DNA of 64,000 bases, taken from contig NZ_VLKP01000001.1 in NCBI RefSeq assembly GCF_007830115.1, positions 248,001 to 312,000 of the forward strand, given 5' to 3'. This DNA comes from Aerolutibacter ruishenii (GTDB lineage: Bacteria; Pseudomonadota; Gammaproteobacteria; Xanthomonadales; Xanthomonadaceae). The notes beneath the pieces were generated by a model. The model saw nothing but the letters and a program-made list of their open reading frames with translations. It was not told the DNA's origin and did no database searches. A program made the position numbers and the translations under genes. Positions 44,348-52,655 of this stretch are shown here, in pieces. How positions within the stretch are numbered: the stretch's first letter is position 1; every line of letters begins with the position of its first letter.

Positions 44348-44896
44348 GTGCGATACGCCCCGATAACCGCAGCCATGTTGCTGATTCTTGTTTCCGGCTG
44401 CGCGCGCCAAGAATCGGAAGAGGACGTGGTGCCGCCACCCGCTACCACCACTGCGACGGCGCCCGTCGAGGAAGACTACTCCCACTTGCCCCCACCGGTC
44501 GTGGCGCCAGTCAAGCTCGAAGTGACGTTGTCACCCAAGGCGCAGGCAGAGCTCTCGAAGTTGTCCGAGGGCATTGTCGTGGAAGCGGTTTACGCCGGCG
44601 ACCCGGTCCCTGCAGCCTCCACCCAGACAAACGAGTTTGGCCTGCTTGACCTCGGCAAGGCGACCAAGGAACTCAAAGGTCCAGGCACGGTCACTCTTGC
44701 GGAAGACGTCATCGATCGCAGCAAGCTCGACCTTATTGTCGGACAGCCCCAGATCATGTTGAACGTGCGATCAGCGAGGAAGGCTACGCCGAACAACATC
44801 CTCGCCTGCAAGTTCTACTGGGAGTCAGTGGCAACGGCCAGCAAGCAGACCGTGCAGATTCCGTGCACCCTATTGTCGGAAGCACCCGCCGAGTAA
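44348..44896 (+). CDS. Hypothetical lipoprotein downstream of the secretin
   Basis: 182 aa, unrecognised. A signal with lipobox ILVSGC (Cys ~18) is followed by a Pro/Thr/Ala-rich linker and a beta-rich domain (VKLEVTLSPKAQAELSK, LDLIVGQPQIMLNV) with two cysteines (ILACKF, IPCTLL). It starts 41 bases after gspD with a purine-rich ribosome-binding site (GAGAGAGG) and ends before a double hairpin. It probably shares the T2SS transcript and could be a pilotin-like or accessory factor; this is inference. Confidence 0.68.
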   Translation: MRYAPITAAMLLILVSGCARQESEEDVVPPPATTTATAPVEEDYSHLPPPVVAPVKLEVTLSPKAQAELSKLSEGIVVEAVYAGDPVPAASTQTNEFGLLDLGKATKELKGPGTVTLAEDVIDRSKLDLIVGQPQIMLNVRSARKATPNNILACKFYWESVATASKQTVQIPCTLLSEAPAE

Positions 44897-44926
44897 GCAC
44901 GCTCATAAGATATCGGATGAGCGTGC
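44897..44926. terminator. Perfect 10-bp hairpin after the T2SS operon
   Basis: Arms 44897-44906 and 44917-44926 are exact complements with a 10-base loop, one base after the lipoprotein stop. No long T run follows. Confidence 0.5.
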
Positions 44927-44935
44927 GGGCTTGGG

Positions 44936-44964
44936 GATCACGCGGAACGTCATCTCGCGTGATC
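44936..44964. terminator. Second hairpin between the T2SS operon and metB
   Basis: Arms 44936-44944 and 44956-44964 are exact 9-bp complements. In tandem with the previous hairpin it separates the convergent metB gene. Confidence 0.45.
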
Positions 44965-45014
44965 CTGCTGGCGACGTTGGGCTAAGCGCCTATCGTCGCC
45001 GTCCATCATCACGC

Positions 45015-46181
45015 TCAAGCGAGCGCCCGCCCCACATCCCCACGCAAGTCGACCACATCCTCCACGCCGACACTCAACCGCACCAGGTTGTCCGTCACCC
45101 CCAGCGCCGCCCGGCGCTCAGCCGGCACGGACGCATGGGTCATGATGGCAGGGTGATTCACCAGGCTTTCGACGCCACCCAGCGACTCCGCCAAGGCAAA
45201 CAGCTCGGTACGCTCGCAGAACTGCCTGGCGGCATCTGGGCCGCCCTTTAGCCAGATCGAAACCATCCCGCCGAACCCGTGCATCTGGCGGGCAGCCAGT
45301 GCATGTTGCGGGTGCGAGTTCAGGCCTGGGTAGGCCACTTTGTCGATGGCCGGGTGCGCTTGCAGCCATTCCGCCAACGCCATTGCATTCTCACAGTGCG
45401 CCTTCATCCGCAGATGCAGCGTCTTCAACCCACGCAGCGCCAGGAAGCTGTCGAACGGGCCCTGCACGCCACCGACGGCGTTCTGAAGGAACGCCATCTT
45501 CTCCGCCAGCTCGGCATCGTCCCCCACGACCGCCATGCCGCCGACGATGTCGGAGTGGCCGTTGAGGTACTTGGTGGCTGAATGCATGACGATGTGCGCG
45601 CCCAGCTCCAGCGGCCGCTGGATAACGGGCGAGCAGAAGGTGTTGTCCACCACCACGATCAAGCCGCGCCTGCGGGCGACGGCCGCGATCTGCTCGATGT
45701 CCACCAGCTTCAGCAGCGGGTTGGTCGGCGTCTCGATCCAGACCATCCTGGTGTCGGGACGGATCGCGGCCTCGAAGGCCGCCACGTCGCTCAGGTCCAC
45801 CCAACTGAAATCGAGCCCCGCCGAACGACGCCGCACGCGCTCGAACAGGCGGTAGGTGCCGCCGTACACGTCGTCCATGGCGATGACATGGCTGCCCGCG
45901 TCCAGCAACTCCAGGATTGTGGAGGTCGCAGCCAAACCCGATGCAAAGGCGAAGCCGCGCGTCCCACCTTCCAATGCCGCGACGCAACGCTCGTAGGCGA
46001 AGCGCGTGGGGTTGTGGCTGCGCGAGTACTCAAACCCCTGGTGGACGCCCGGGCTTGACTGCACGTAGGTCGATGTCGCGTAGATCGGCGTCATCACCGC
46101 ACCGGTGCTCGGATCGGGAGATTGCCCGGCGTGGATGGCGAGCGTGCCCAAGGCATACGTGCGTGCGTGCGTATCGGTCAT
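45015..46181 (-). CDS. metB: Trans-sulfuration PLP enzyme (cystathionine gamma-synthase/gamma-lyase family)
   Basis: 388 aa, fold-type I PLP enzyme making or cleaving cystathionine. AFASGLAATSTIL and the PLP lysine motif MHSATKYLNGHSDIVGG are clear, with PTNPLLKLVDIEQIA and GGVESLVNHPAIMTHASVP. Coupling with cystathionine beta-synthase 40 bases upstream suggests reverse trans-sulfuration (homocysteine to cysteine) at least in part. The name metB follows Xanthomonas usage, where this gene bounds the LPS locus. Confidence 0.93.
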   Translation of the reverse strand: MTDTHARTYALGTLAIHAGQSPDPSTGAVMTPIYATSTYVQSSPGVHQGFEYSRSHNPTRFAYERCVAALEGGTRGFAFASGLAATSTILELLDAGSHVIAMDDVYGGTYRLFERVRRRSAGLDFSWVDLSDVAAFEAAIRPDTRMVWIETPTNPLLKLVDIEQIAAVARRRGLIVVVDNTFCSPVIQRPLELGAHIVMHSATKYLNGHSDIVGGMAVVGDDAELAEKMAFLQNAVGGVQGPFDSFLALRGLKTLHLRMKAHCENAMALAEWLQAHPAIDKVAYPGLNSHPQHALAARQMHGFGGMVSIWLKGGPDAARQFCERTELFALAESLGGVESLVNHPAIMTHASVPAERRAALGVTDNLVRLSVGVEDVVDLRGDVGRALA

Positions 46182-46221
46182 GGCATGGATTCCGTTTCGT
46201 TCGGCGGGAGCGCGGGGGTAC

Positions 46222-47598
46222 TTACTGCACCCGGCGCCGCAAATAGTTCAACAGATCAATCCGGGTAATCAGCCCCAGGAACTTCTCGCCCTCGGTGACG
46301 ATGGCCACGTGCCCGCGGTCGAACACCGGCAGCAGCGCCTCGATCGGCGCGCGCACGTCCACCTTGTCCAGCTTGCTGACCATCGCCGTGGACACCGGAT
46401 CACGGAACCGCGACTCGTCGCCGTACACGTGCAGCAGCACGTCGCTCTCGTCGACGATGCCGATGAGGCGGTCGCCGTCCATCACCGGCAGCTGGCTGAC
46501 GTCGTACAGCTTCATGCGCTGGTATGCCGTGACCAGCAGGTCGTTCGACCCCACCACCACCGTGTCGCGCTGAGAGAACGGGCGCAGGATCAGGTCGCGC
46601 AGATCGTTGTACGGTTCACGCGCCAGGAAGCCGTTGTCCAGCATCCAGTAGTCGTTGTACATCTTCGACAGGTACTTGTTGCCGGTATCGCAGACCAGCA
46701 CCAGCACCTTCTTTGCGTGGGTCTGTTCCTGGCAGTACTTCAGCGCCGCCGCCAGCAGCGTGCCGGTGGACGAGCCGCCGAGGATGCCCTCCTTCTCCAG
46801 CAGCAGGCGCGCGCTCAGGAAGCTCTCCTTGTCGCTGATCGCATACGCCTTCTTCACCCGGGTGAAATCGGAGATCGGCGGCAGGAAGTCCTCGCCGATG
46901 CCCTCCACCATCCAGCTGGCCGACTTGTCGCTCAGCGTGCCGCGGTTGATGTATTCCTCCAGGATCGAGCCCACCGGGTCGGCCAGGATCAGCTCGGTCT
47001 GCGGCGACTGCGTGGCGAAGCAGCGCGACAGGCCGGTCATGGTGCCCGAACTGCCGCAGCCGAACACGATCGCGTCCAGCCCGCCCACCTCGGCCATCTG
47101 CGCCAGGATTTCCGGGCCGGTGCCGTGCTCGTGCGCGGCCGGGTTGTCGGGGTTGCCGAACTGGTTGATGAAGTACGCGTCCGGGGTCTCGCGGGCGATG
47201 CGCTCGGCCATGTCCTGGTAGTAGTCCGGATGGCCCTTGGCCACGTCCGACCGGGTCAGCACCACCTGCGCGCCCATGGCCTTGAGGTTGAAGATCTTCT
47301 CGCGGCTCATCTTGTCCGGCACCACGAGGATCAGCTTGTAGCCCTTCTGCTGGGCCACCAGCGCCAGGCCGATGCCGGTGTTGCCGGCGGTGCCTTCGAC
47401 CAGGGTGTCGCCGGGCTTGATGTCGCCGCGCGCCTCGGCGGCTTCGATCATCTGCAGGCCGATGCGGTCCTTGATCGATCCGCCCGGGTTCTGCGATTCC
47501 AGCTTGAAGTAGAGCTCGCACACCCCGGTGTCGAGGTTGCGCGCCTTGACGATCGGCGTCTGGCCGATGAGTTCGAGTACGGAGGCGTGGATGGGCAT
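46222..47598 (-). CDS. cbs: Cystathionine beta-synthase with C-terminal CBS pair
   Basis: 458 aa. The PLP domain shows IGQTPIVKARNLD, the lysine site NPGGSIKDRIGLQMI and VEGTAGNTGIGLALVAQQKG. Two CBS domains follow (VTAYQRMKLYDVSQLPVMDG and VFDRGHVAIVTEGEKFLGLI). It condenses serine and homocysteine to cystathionine. ATG 47598 is preferred over the longer frame because MPIHASVLELIGQTP is the family start. It is the first gene of a cbs-metB pair. Confidence 0.94.
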   Translation of the reverse strand: MPIHASVLELIGQTPIVKARNLDTGVCELYFKLESQNPGGSIKDRIGLQMIEAAEARGDIKPGDTLVEGTAGNTGIGLALVAQQKGYKLILVVPDKMSREKIFNLKAMGAQVVLTRSDVAKGHPDYYQDMAERIARETPDAYFINQFGNPDNPAAHEHGTGPEILAQMAEVGGLDAIVFGCGSSGTMTGLSRCFATQSPQTELILADPVGSILEEYINRGTLSDKSASWMVEGIGEDFLPPISDFTRVKKAYAISDKESFLSARLLLEKEGILGGSSTGTLLAAALKYCQEQTHAKKVLVLVCDTGNKYLSKMYNDYWMLDNGFLAREPYNDLRDLILRPFSQRDTVVVGSNDLLVTAYQRMKLYDVSQLPVMDGDRLIGIVDESDVLLHVYGDESRFRDPVSTAMVSKLDKVDVRAPIEALLPVFDRGHVAIVTEGEKFLGLITRIDLLNYLRRRVQ

Positions 47599-47699
47599 TC
47601 GGAACCTGCGGCCGCGACCGTGCGGCGAATCCACGCAGTGTAACCGGCCGCGGGCACCCAAGGCCGACGAGGATGGCCCGGGGTGCCCGTCGGCGGGTA

Positions 47700-47918
47700 T
47701 CAGTGGGACCGGGTGTCGTACATGCGGATCAGGCGGTCCTTGGCAGCCAGCTTCTCGCGCTTCATCTGGTGGAGGGTGGTGTCGTCAATCGGGAGTACGC
47801 CCAACTCGGCGTCCGTCACCTTCTTGTGGAGGAGCTGATGGCGTTGGTAGAGCTGCTTGAACTCCGGATTGCTCTTCATCAGCGCGTCGATTTCCAGCTG
47901 CGGTTGACCTTCGAACAT
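47700..47918 (-). CDS. DUF465 (YdcH-like) small protein
   Basis: 72-aa mostly helical protein of the YdcH/DUF465 family, function unknown. It shows FKQLYQRHQLLHKKVTDAE and a closing LKREKLAAKDRL-type helix. GGAGG lies six bases before ATG 47918, which decides this start over 47936. A terminator-like hairpin lies 27 bases upstream of the gene. Confidence 0.85.
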   Translation of the reverse strand: MFEGQPQLEIDALMKSNPEFKQLYQRHQLLHKKVTDAELGVLPIDDTTLHQMKREKLAAKDRLIRMYDTRSH

Positions 47919-48257
47919 GAGTGCCTCCTTCAGCACAAATGCAAACGCCCCGACCGGGCGGTCGAGGCGTCGCGGGAAGTCTTCATGGTGGCCAGATCCA
48001 TCCGGGGGCCGGGATCACAGGGCCCCGGCTCCGGCTTGCCGACGGCGGGATCCTTTGAATTCGACACCTGCTGCATGGGCCTGGCTCATCGCCAAGCGGA
48101 AAATGGACCGCTTGGAAGATTGACCCTACTCCTGCCAATCCGGGTGGGCAATAGGCCTTGGTTGAATACCGACGGAAGGTCGACCGGTCGCGCAGGCCCG
48201 GGCCCCGCCACATGGACCCCGCAGGCGATTGGCGAACTAAACCGCTGATGAATAACG
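47919..48257. other. Intergenic region between the OmpA-like gene and the DUF465 gene
   Basis: 339 bases without a supported gene. It holds two GC-rich inverted repeats: one at 47945-47970, and an imperfect one with arms 48002-48010 and 48020-48028. Short open frames here have no recognisable features. Confidence 0.5.
47945..47970 (-). terminator. Hairpin with T-rich tail upstream of the DUF465 gene
   Basis: A 12-position stem with one mismatch (47945-47956 with 47959-47970) and a 2-base loop, followed on the minus strand by GTTTGCATTTGT. It probably ends transcription coming from the OmpA operon before the DUF465 gene. Confidence 0.5.
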
Positions 48258-49205
48258 CTATTTTGACGAAACGACGACATCCACCCGGCGGTTCGCGGCA
48301 CGTCCGGCGGCGGTGCGGTTGTCCCCCACCGGCTGGTCGGCACCGTGGCCCACCGCCTGCACCCGCCCTGCCGCTACGCCGCCGGCAACGAGCGATGCAC
48401 GCACCGCGTCGGCCCGCTGTTGCGACAGGCTGCGGTTGGCCGCGGCGCTGCCCTGGCTGTCGGTGTGGCCCTCGACCCGGGCGCGCGTGCCGGCGACCGC
48501 CTGCAGGTACGCGGACAGGGCCTTGACCGTTTTGGTGGCGCCCGGGGTCAGGCTGGCCTTGCCCGAGGCAAAGGACTCACCGGCCAGCGTGAAGACCTCG
48601 CCGCGGGCGTCCACCCGGGACGGCGGCAGCTTGGCCCCGGCCACGAGTTCGGCCTCCTGGCGGGCCAGTTGCAGCTCACGCGCGCGGGCGGCATTCAGCT
48701 TGGCCTCCTGGGCACCGGCCACGCCTTCCAGCGCGGTTTCCACGTCCTGGCGGACCAGGGCATCGGCTTCGGCCTGGGCCCGCAGGCGGGCGGCCTCTTC
48801 CGCTTGCAGCTGGGCCTCCATGCGCAGCCGCTCGGCCTCGGCGCGGGCACGGGCGGCATCCTGGCGCGAGGCTTCGAGCATGAGTTCACCACGTTCGCGA
48901 TCCAGGCGGTCGATCTCGCGCTGCATGAGCTGGGTGCGGGCGGCGATCTCCGCCGTCTCCACCCGGCGCTCGGCCACGAACAGGGCCGCCTCGCGCTCGC
49001 GACCGGGCGCCTTGGCCAGCGCGTCCAGGGCCTGATGCGCCTGCAATCGCTCATAGGCGGCCAGCCCGGCGAACCTGGCATCGGCCTCCACGGCCACGAG
49101 TCGTGCGTTGAGGCGGGCCATGGCATCCGCCTTGTCCTGGGCAAACGCCTGGCCGGCGGCCAGGGTCAGGCCGAGGGCCATTGCGATCAACACCGGACGC
49201 GTCAT
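48258..49205 (-). CDS. OmpA-family protein with coiled-coil region
   Basis: 315 aa. A signal peptide (PVLIAMALGLTLAAGQAFA), then ~150 residues of Ala/Arg/Glu/Gln-rich helix, probably coiled coil, then an OmpA peptidoglycan-binding domain (ARVEGHTDSQGSAAANRSLS, QAVGHGADQPVGDN, NRRVDVVV). It probably anchors to peptidoglycan from the periplasm. It shares one base with the stop of the DUF4398 lipoprotein gene, forming a two-gene unit. Confidence 0.88.
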   Translation of the reverse strand: MTRPVLIAMALGLTLAAGQAFAQDKADAMARLNARLVAVEADARFAGLAAYERLQAHQALDALAKAPGREREAALFVAERRVETAEIAARTQLMQREIDRLDRERGELMLEASRQDAARARAEAERLRMEAQLQAEEAARLRAQAEADALVRQDVETALEGVAGAQEAKLNAARARELQLARQEAELVAGAKLPPSRVDARGEVFTLAGESFASGKASLTPGATKTVKALSAYLQAVAGTRARVEGHTDSQGSAAANRSLSQQRADAVRASLVAGGVAAGRVQAVGHGADQPVGDNRTAAGRAANRRVDVVVSSK

Positions 49206-49585
49206 CACGGCCCCTCCTCCAGTTGCAGGCGGCCACGCAGTTGGGCCACTTCGGCCTGGCGCTGGGCCAGTTCGGCGCGTGCCACGGCTTCGCGGCTCTT
49301 GGCATGGGCCAGGTCGGCCTCCGCGGCGGCGGCCAACGCCATGCGGCGGGCGTCCTCCTCCTTGCCTGCGGCCATGGCCGCCTGCGCGCGCACCAGTGCG
49401 TCGCGGGCGGTCTCCAGGTGGTCCGGCGCATGCTGCGCGGCGTCCGCGCCGTCGGCCCGTGCCACCGCCTGCTGCGCGCCGGAAAGTTCCTGGGTAGGCG
49501 GCGGCAGCGACGCACACGCACCGAGTGCACAGATCACGAACGTGGCCAGCAGCGGAAATCGAAAGTGTGCGAAGCTAGGATTCAT
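49205..49585 (-). CDS. DUF4398-type lipoprotein
   Basis: 126 aa. A signal with lipobox LGAC (Cys ~23) is followed by a helical Ala/Glu/Arg-rich domain (HLETARDALVRAQAAMAAGKEEDARRM) of the DUF4398 type, often found with OmpA proteins. ATG 49585 is chosen; the longer frame upstream runs into the pilU leader. It is divergent from pilU. Confidence 0.82.
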   Translation of the reverse strand: MNPSFAHFRFPLLATFVICALGACASLPPPTQELSGAQQAVARADGADAAQHAPDHLETARDALVRAQAAMAAGKEEDARRMALAAAAEADLAHAKSREAVARAELAQRQAEVAQLRGRLQLEEGP

Positions 49586-49679
49586 CAAGGGGTGCCGTGA
49601 TTGAGTGGGCTCGCGCGGCCATTGTCTTAAGCGGGTGGCTGCCTTGCAACGGTACGCCATCGCCACCGAGGAGTCGCAC

Positions 49680-50795
49680 ATGGACATCGGCTATTTCCTG
49701 AAGCTGATGACGGACAAGAACGCGTCGGACATGTTCCTGACCACCGGCGCCCCGGTGTATATCAAGATCGAGGGCAAGCTGCACCCGCTGGGCAGCACCG
49801 GCCTGCCCGCCGGCATGGTCAAGAAGATCGCCTACTCGCTGATGGGCGAAGGCCAGGTGCCGCAGTTCGAGCGCGACCTGGAGCTGAACATGGCCTACGG
49901 CCTGCCCGACTCCGGCCGTTTCCGCGTCAACGTGTTCAAGCAGCGTGGCGAAGTGGGCATGGTGATCCGCGCCATCCGCAGCACCATCCCCTCGATCGAG
50001 GAGCTGCAGCTGCCGCAGGTGCTGAAGGACATCATCATGGCCCCGCGCGGGCTGGTGCTGATCGTCGGCTCCACCGGTTCGGGCAAGTCGACCACGCTGG
50101 CGTCGATGATCGACCACCGCAACAGCAATACCAGCGGCCACATCCTCACCATCGAGGATCCGATCGAGTACCTGCACCGGCACAAGAAGTCGATCGTCAA
50201 CCAGCGCGAGGTCGGCCTGGACACCCACGCCTTCCACAACGCGCTGAAGAACGCGATGCGCGAAGCGCCGGACGTGATCCTGATCGGCGAGATCCTGGAT
50301 GCGACCACGATGGAAGCGGCGATTGCCTTCGCCGAAACCGGTCACCTGTGCCTGGCCACGCTGCACTCCAACAATGCCGACCAGACGCTGGAGCGCATCC
50401 TCAACTTCTTCCACGAATCGGCGCACAAGAACGTGCTGATGAACCTGGCGCTGAACCTCAAGGCGGTGGTCTCGCAGCGCCTGGTGGTCGGCACCGACGG
50501 CCGCCGCCTGCCGGCCGCCGAGGTACTGATCAACACCCCGCATGTGCGCGACCTGATGCGCCGCGGCCAGGTGCACGAGATCAAGCAGGCCATGGAGGAG
50601 TCGCTGGAAGACGGCATGGAGACCTTCGACCAGTGCCTGTTCCGCCTGCACAAGGAAGGCAAGATCGAGATGGAGGAGGCGTTGCGCGCCGCCGACTCGC
50701 GTGATGGCCTGGCGCTGAAATTCCGTCTGTCGGAGGGGGGCTCGGGCGAGCACGACCCCTACGCGGACGTGTTCGACACTGCGGCCTCGCACTGA
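49680..50795 (+). CDS. pilU: Type IV pilus retraction ATPase PilU
   Basis: 371-aa PilT/PilU-family ATPase. Walker A GSTGSGKST near residue 131, LTIEDPIEYLHRHKKS, the PilU-type Walker B region ILIGEILDATTMEAAI and LATLHSNNADQTLERIL. GEILDATTM instead of the PilT-type GEMRDLET supports PilU. GAGGAG lies close before ATG 49680. PilU assists PilT-driven retraction; pilT is not next to it in this window. Confidence 0.93.
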   Translation: MDIGYFLKLMTDKNASDMFLTTGAPVYIKIEGKLHPLGSTGLPAGMVKKIAYSLMGEGQVPQFERDLELNMAYGLPDSGRFRVNVFKQRGEVGMVIRAIRSTIPSIEELQLPQVLKDIIMAPRGLVLIVGSTGSGKSTTLASMIDHRNSNTSGHILTIEDPIEYLHRHKKSIVNQREVGLDTHAFHNALKNAMREAPDVILIGEILDATTMEAAIAFAETGHLCLATLHSNNADQTLERILNFFHESAHKNVLMNLALNLKAVVSQRLVVGTDGRRLPAAEVLINTPHVRDLMRRGQVHEIKQAMEESLEDGMETFDQCLFRLHKEGKIEMEEALRAADSRDGLALKFRLSEGGSGEHDPYADVFDTAASH

Positions 50796-50811
50796 GGCCG
50801 CGCACCGCGAC

Positions 50812-51474
50812 TCAAGCGGGCGGGCAGTCGGGCTGGCGTTCGGGGCGGGCCGCGTCGAACGCGGGCAGCTCGCGACACGCCTGGTCAATCCGCGCAATGG
50901 TCGGAAACGCGCCGAGGTCCAAACCGAAGCGGCGTGCGTTGTAGACCTGCGGCACCAGGCAGCAGTCAGCCAGCGTGGGGCGGTCGCCTTCGCAGAACCG
51001 GCCCGTGGCGGGGTTGTCGTTGAGCATCGTCTCCACCGCGGTGAAGCCCTCGACGATCCAGTGCCGCACCCATTCGTCGCGCTCGGGCTGCGGCACGTTC
51101 CATTCACGATCGAAGTACTGCAACACCCGCAGGTTGTTGAGCGGGTGGATGTCGCACGCGACCATCTGCGCGATCGCGCGCACGCGCTGGCGGTCGCGCG
51201 CGACCGCAGGCAGCAGCGGCCGGTCTGGCCAGGTTTCGTCCAGGTACTCCAGGATCGCCACCGATTGGCGCAGCATGCGCTGTCCATGCTGCAGCACCGG
51301 CACCAGTCCCTGCGGATTGGCCGCGCGGAAAGCAGCCCCATGCTGCTCGCCGCCATCGCGGAGCAGGTGGACGGGGGCGATCTGGTAGGCCAACCCCTTG
51401 AGGTTGAGACCAATGCGCACCCGGTAGGCGGCGCTGGAGCGCCAGTAGGAATACAGCTTGAGCGTGTCGGTCAC
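50812..51474 (-). CDS. maiA: Maleylacetoacetate isomerase (zeta-class GST fold)
   Basis: 220 aa. A thioredoxin-like N-domain with LYSYWRSSAAYRVRIGLNLKGL, where SSAAYRVR is the zeta-class glutathione motif, then ILEYLDETWPDRPLLP and the helical domain. It isomerises maleylacetoacetate in tyrosine/homogentisate breakdown. The start is GTG 51474. It follows the fumarylacetoacetase-family gene after 111 bases that include a small hairpin. Confidence 0.92.
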   Translation of the reverse strand: MTDTLKLYSYWRSSAAYRVRIGLNLKGLAYQIAPVHLLRDGGEQHGAAFRAANPQGLVPVLQHGQRMLRQSVAILEYLDETWPDRPLLPAVARDRQRVRAIAQMVACDIHPLNNLRVLQYFDREWNVPQPERDEWVRHWIVEGFTAVETMLNDNPATGRFCEGDRPTLADCCLVPQVYNARRFGLDLGAFPTIARIDQACRELPAFDAARPERQPDCPPA

Positions 51475-51540
51475 GTGCGGGCGTCCTGGTTCCCCGTTAC
51501 CAGTTCCTTCCGCGACGTTACCGTCGCGAGCGGAAACCGA

Positions 51541-51555
51541 CCGACCTTCGGTCGG
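51541..51555. repeat. Small CCGACC-TTC-GGTCGG hairpin
   Basis: A perfect 6-bp stem in the maiA/fumarylacetoacetase-gene gap, preceded by a second short inverted repeat (GCGAC...GTCGC). It may modulate readthrough; no T run is present. Confidence 0.3.
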
Positions 51556-51585
51556 CTCCCAAGGCCACTGGTCAGGCCATGCAGA

Positions 51586-52572
51586 TCAGGCTGCGGGACC
51601 TTCGATGCGCTGTTCGATGGCGCCGAAGATGCTGGTGCCGTCGTGGTCGAGCATCTCGATGCGCACGCGGTCGCCGAATTTCATGAACGGCGTCACCGGC
51701 TTGCCCTGCTCAAGGGTCTCGACCGTGCGCCGCTCGGCAAAGCACGACGCGCCCAGCGAGGTGTCCTCGTTGGCCACCGTGCCCGAGCCGACGATGGTGC
51801 CGGCCGACAGCGGCCGGGTCTTGGCCGCATGCGCCACCAGTTGCGCGAAGTTGAACTGCATGTCCACGCCGGCTTCCGGCGCGCCGAACCACTCGCCGTT
51901 GACGTGGGTGAGCAGCGGCAGGTGCACCTTGCTGTCCTGCCAGGCCTGGCCCAGCTCGTCGGGCGTCACGAACACCGGGCTGAGCGCCGAACGCGGCTTG
52001 GATTGCAGGAAGCCGAAGCCCTTGGCCAGTTCGGCCGGGATGAGGTTGCGCAGCGAGACATCGTTGACCAGACCCACCAGCTGGATATGGCCGGCGGCCT
52101 GCTCGGCGGTCACCGCCATCGGCACGTCGTCGGTGACGATCACCACCTCGGCCTCCAGGTCGATGCCGTAGTCCTCGCTGACCACCTTCACCGGATCGCG
52201 CGGGCCATGGAAACCGGCGCTGACGGCCTGGTACATCAGCGGATCGACGTAGAAGCTTTCCGGCACCTCGGCGCCGCGCGCGCGACGCACGCGCTCGACG
52301 TGCGGCAGGTAGGCGCTGCCATCGACGAACTCGTAGGCACGCGGCAGCGGTGCCGCCAGCGCACTCATATCGACGTTGAATGCACCTTCGGCGGTGCCGG
52401 CATTGAGCGCGTCATAGAGCGCATTGAGTCGCGGAGCGGTGTTGGACCAGTCCTCCAGCGCGCGCTGCAGCGTGTCGGCGATGCCGGTCGCGCGCACGGC
52501 GCGGGAAAGGTCGCGGGAAACGACAATCAGCGCGCCGTCGCGGCCGCCTTCCTTCAACGATCCAAGTTTCAT
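51586..52572 (-). CDS. fahA: Fumarylacetoacetate hydrolase family protein
   Basis: 328 aa. FAH-fold region: SEDYGIDLEAEVVIVTDDVP holds the metal ligands, with ELGQAWQDSKVHLPL, NFAQLVAHAAKTRPLSAGTIVGSGTV and the late ERRTVETL...DRVRIEMLDHDG. With maiA behind it, it most likely completes tyrosine degradation to fumarate and acetoacetate. Acetoacetate could then feed ScoAB. The gene lies behind a perfect operator-like palindrome. Confidence 0.9.
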   Translation of the reverse strand: MKLGSLKEGGRDGALIVVSRDLSRAVRATGIADTLQRALEDWSNTAPRLNALYDALNAGTAEGAFNVDMSALAAPLPRAYEFVDGSAYLPHVERVRRARGAEVPESFYVDPLMYQAVSAGFHGPRDPVKVVSEDYGIDLEAEVVIVTDDVPMAVTAEQAAGHIQLVGLVNDVSLRNLIPAELAKGFGFLQSKPRSALSPVFVTPDELGQAWQDSKVHLPLLTHVNGEWFGAPEAGVDMQFNFAQLVAHAAKTRPLSAGTIVGSGTVANEDTSLGASCFAERRTVETLEQGKPVTPFMKFGDRVRIEMLDHDGTSIFGAIEQRIEGPAA

Positions 52573-52608
52573 CGGAGTGATCCACCGTTATTTCTGCGCG
52601 ATGCGCGA

Positions 52609-52626
52609 AAGTTACAATTGTAACTT
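52609..52626. promoter_or_regulatory. Perfect 18-bp palindrome overlapping a -10-like TACAAT
   Basis: AAGTTACAATTGTAACTT is self-complementary over 18 bases, 37 bases before the fahA ATG. It contains TACAAT on both strands. The symmetry and position suggest a repressor operator (for example MarR-type) controlling the fahA-maiA genes; the regulator is not in the window. Confidence 0.6.
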
Positions 52627-52655
52627 CTGCGGGCACGCCACGCCGGCCGACCCGG

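Noticed and set aside
45015-47598. Reading cbs-metB as part of the accessory island
   Set aside because: Both are housekeeping sulfur-amino-acid genes in the position known for the flank of the Xanthomonas LPS locus; they mark its edge.
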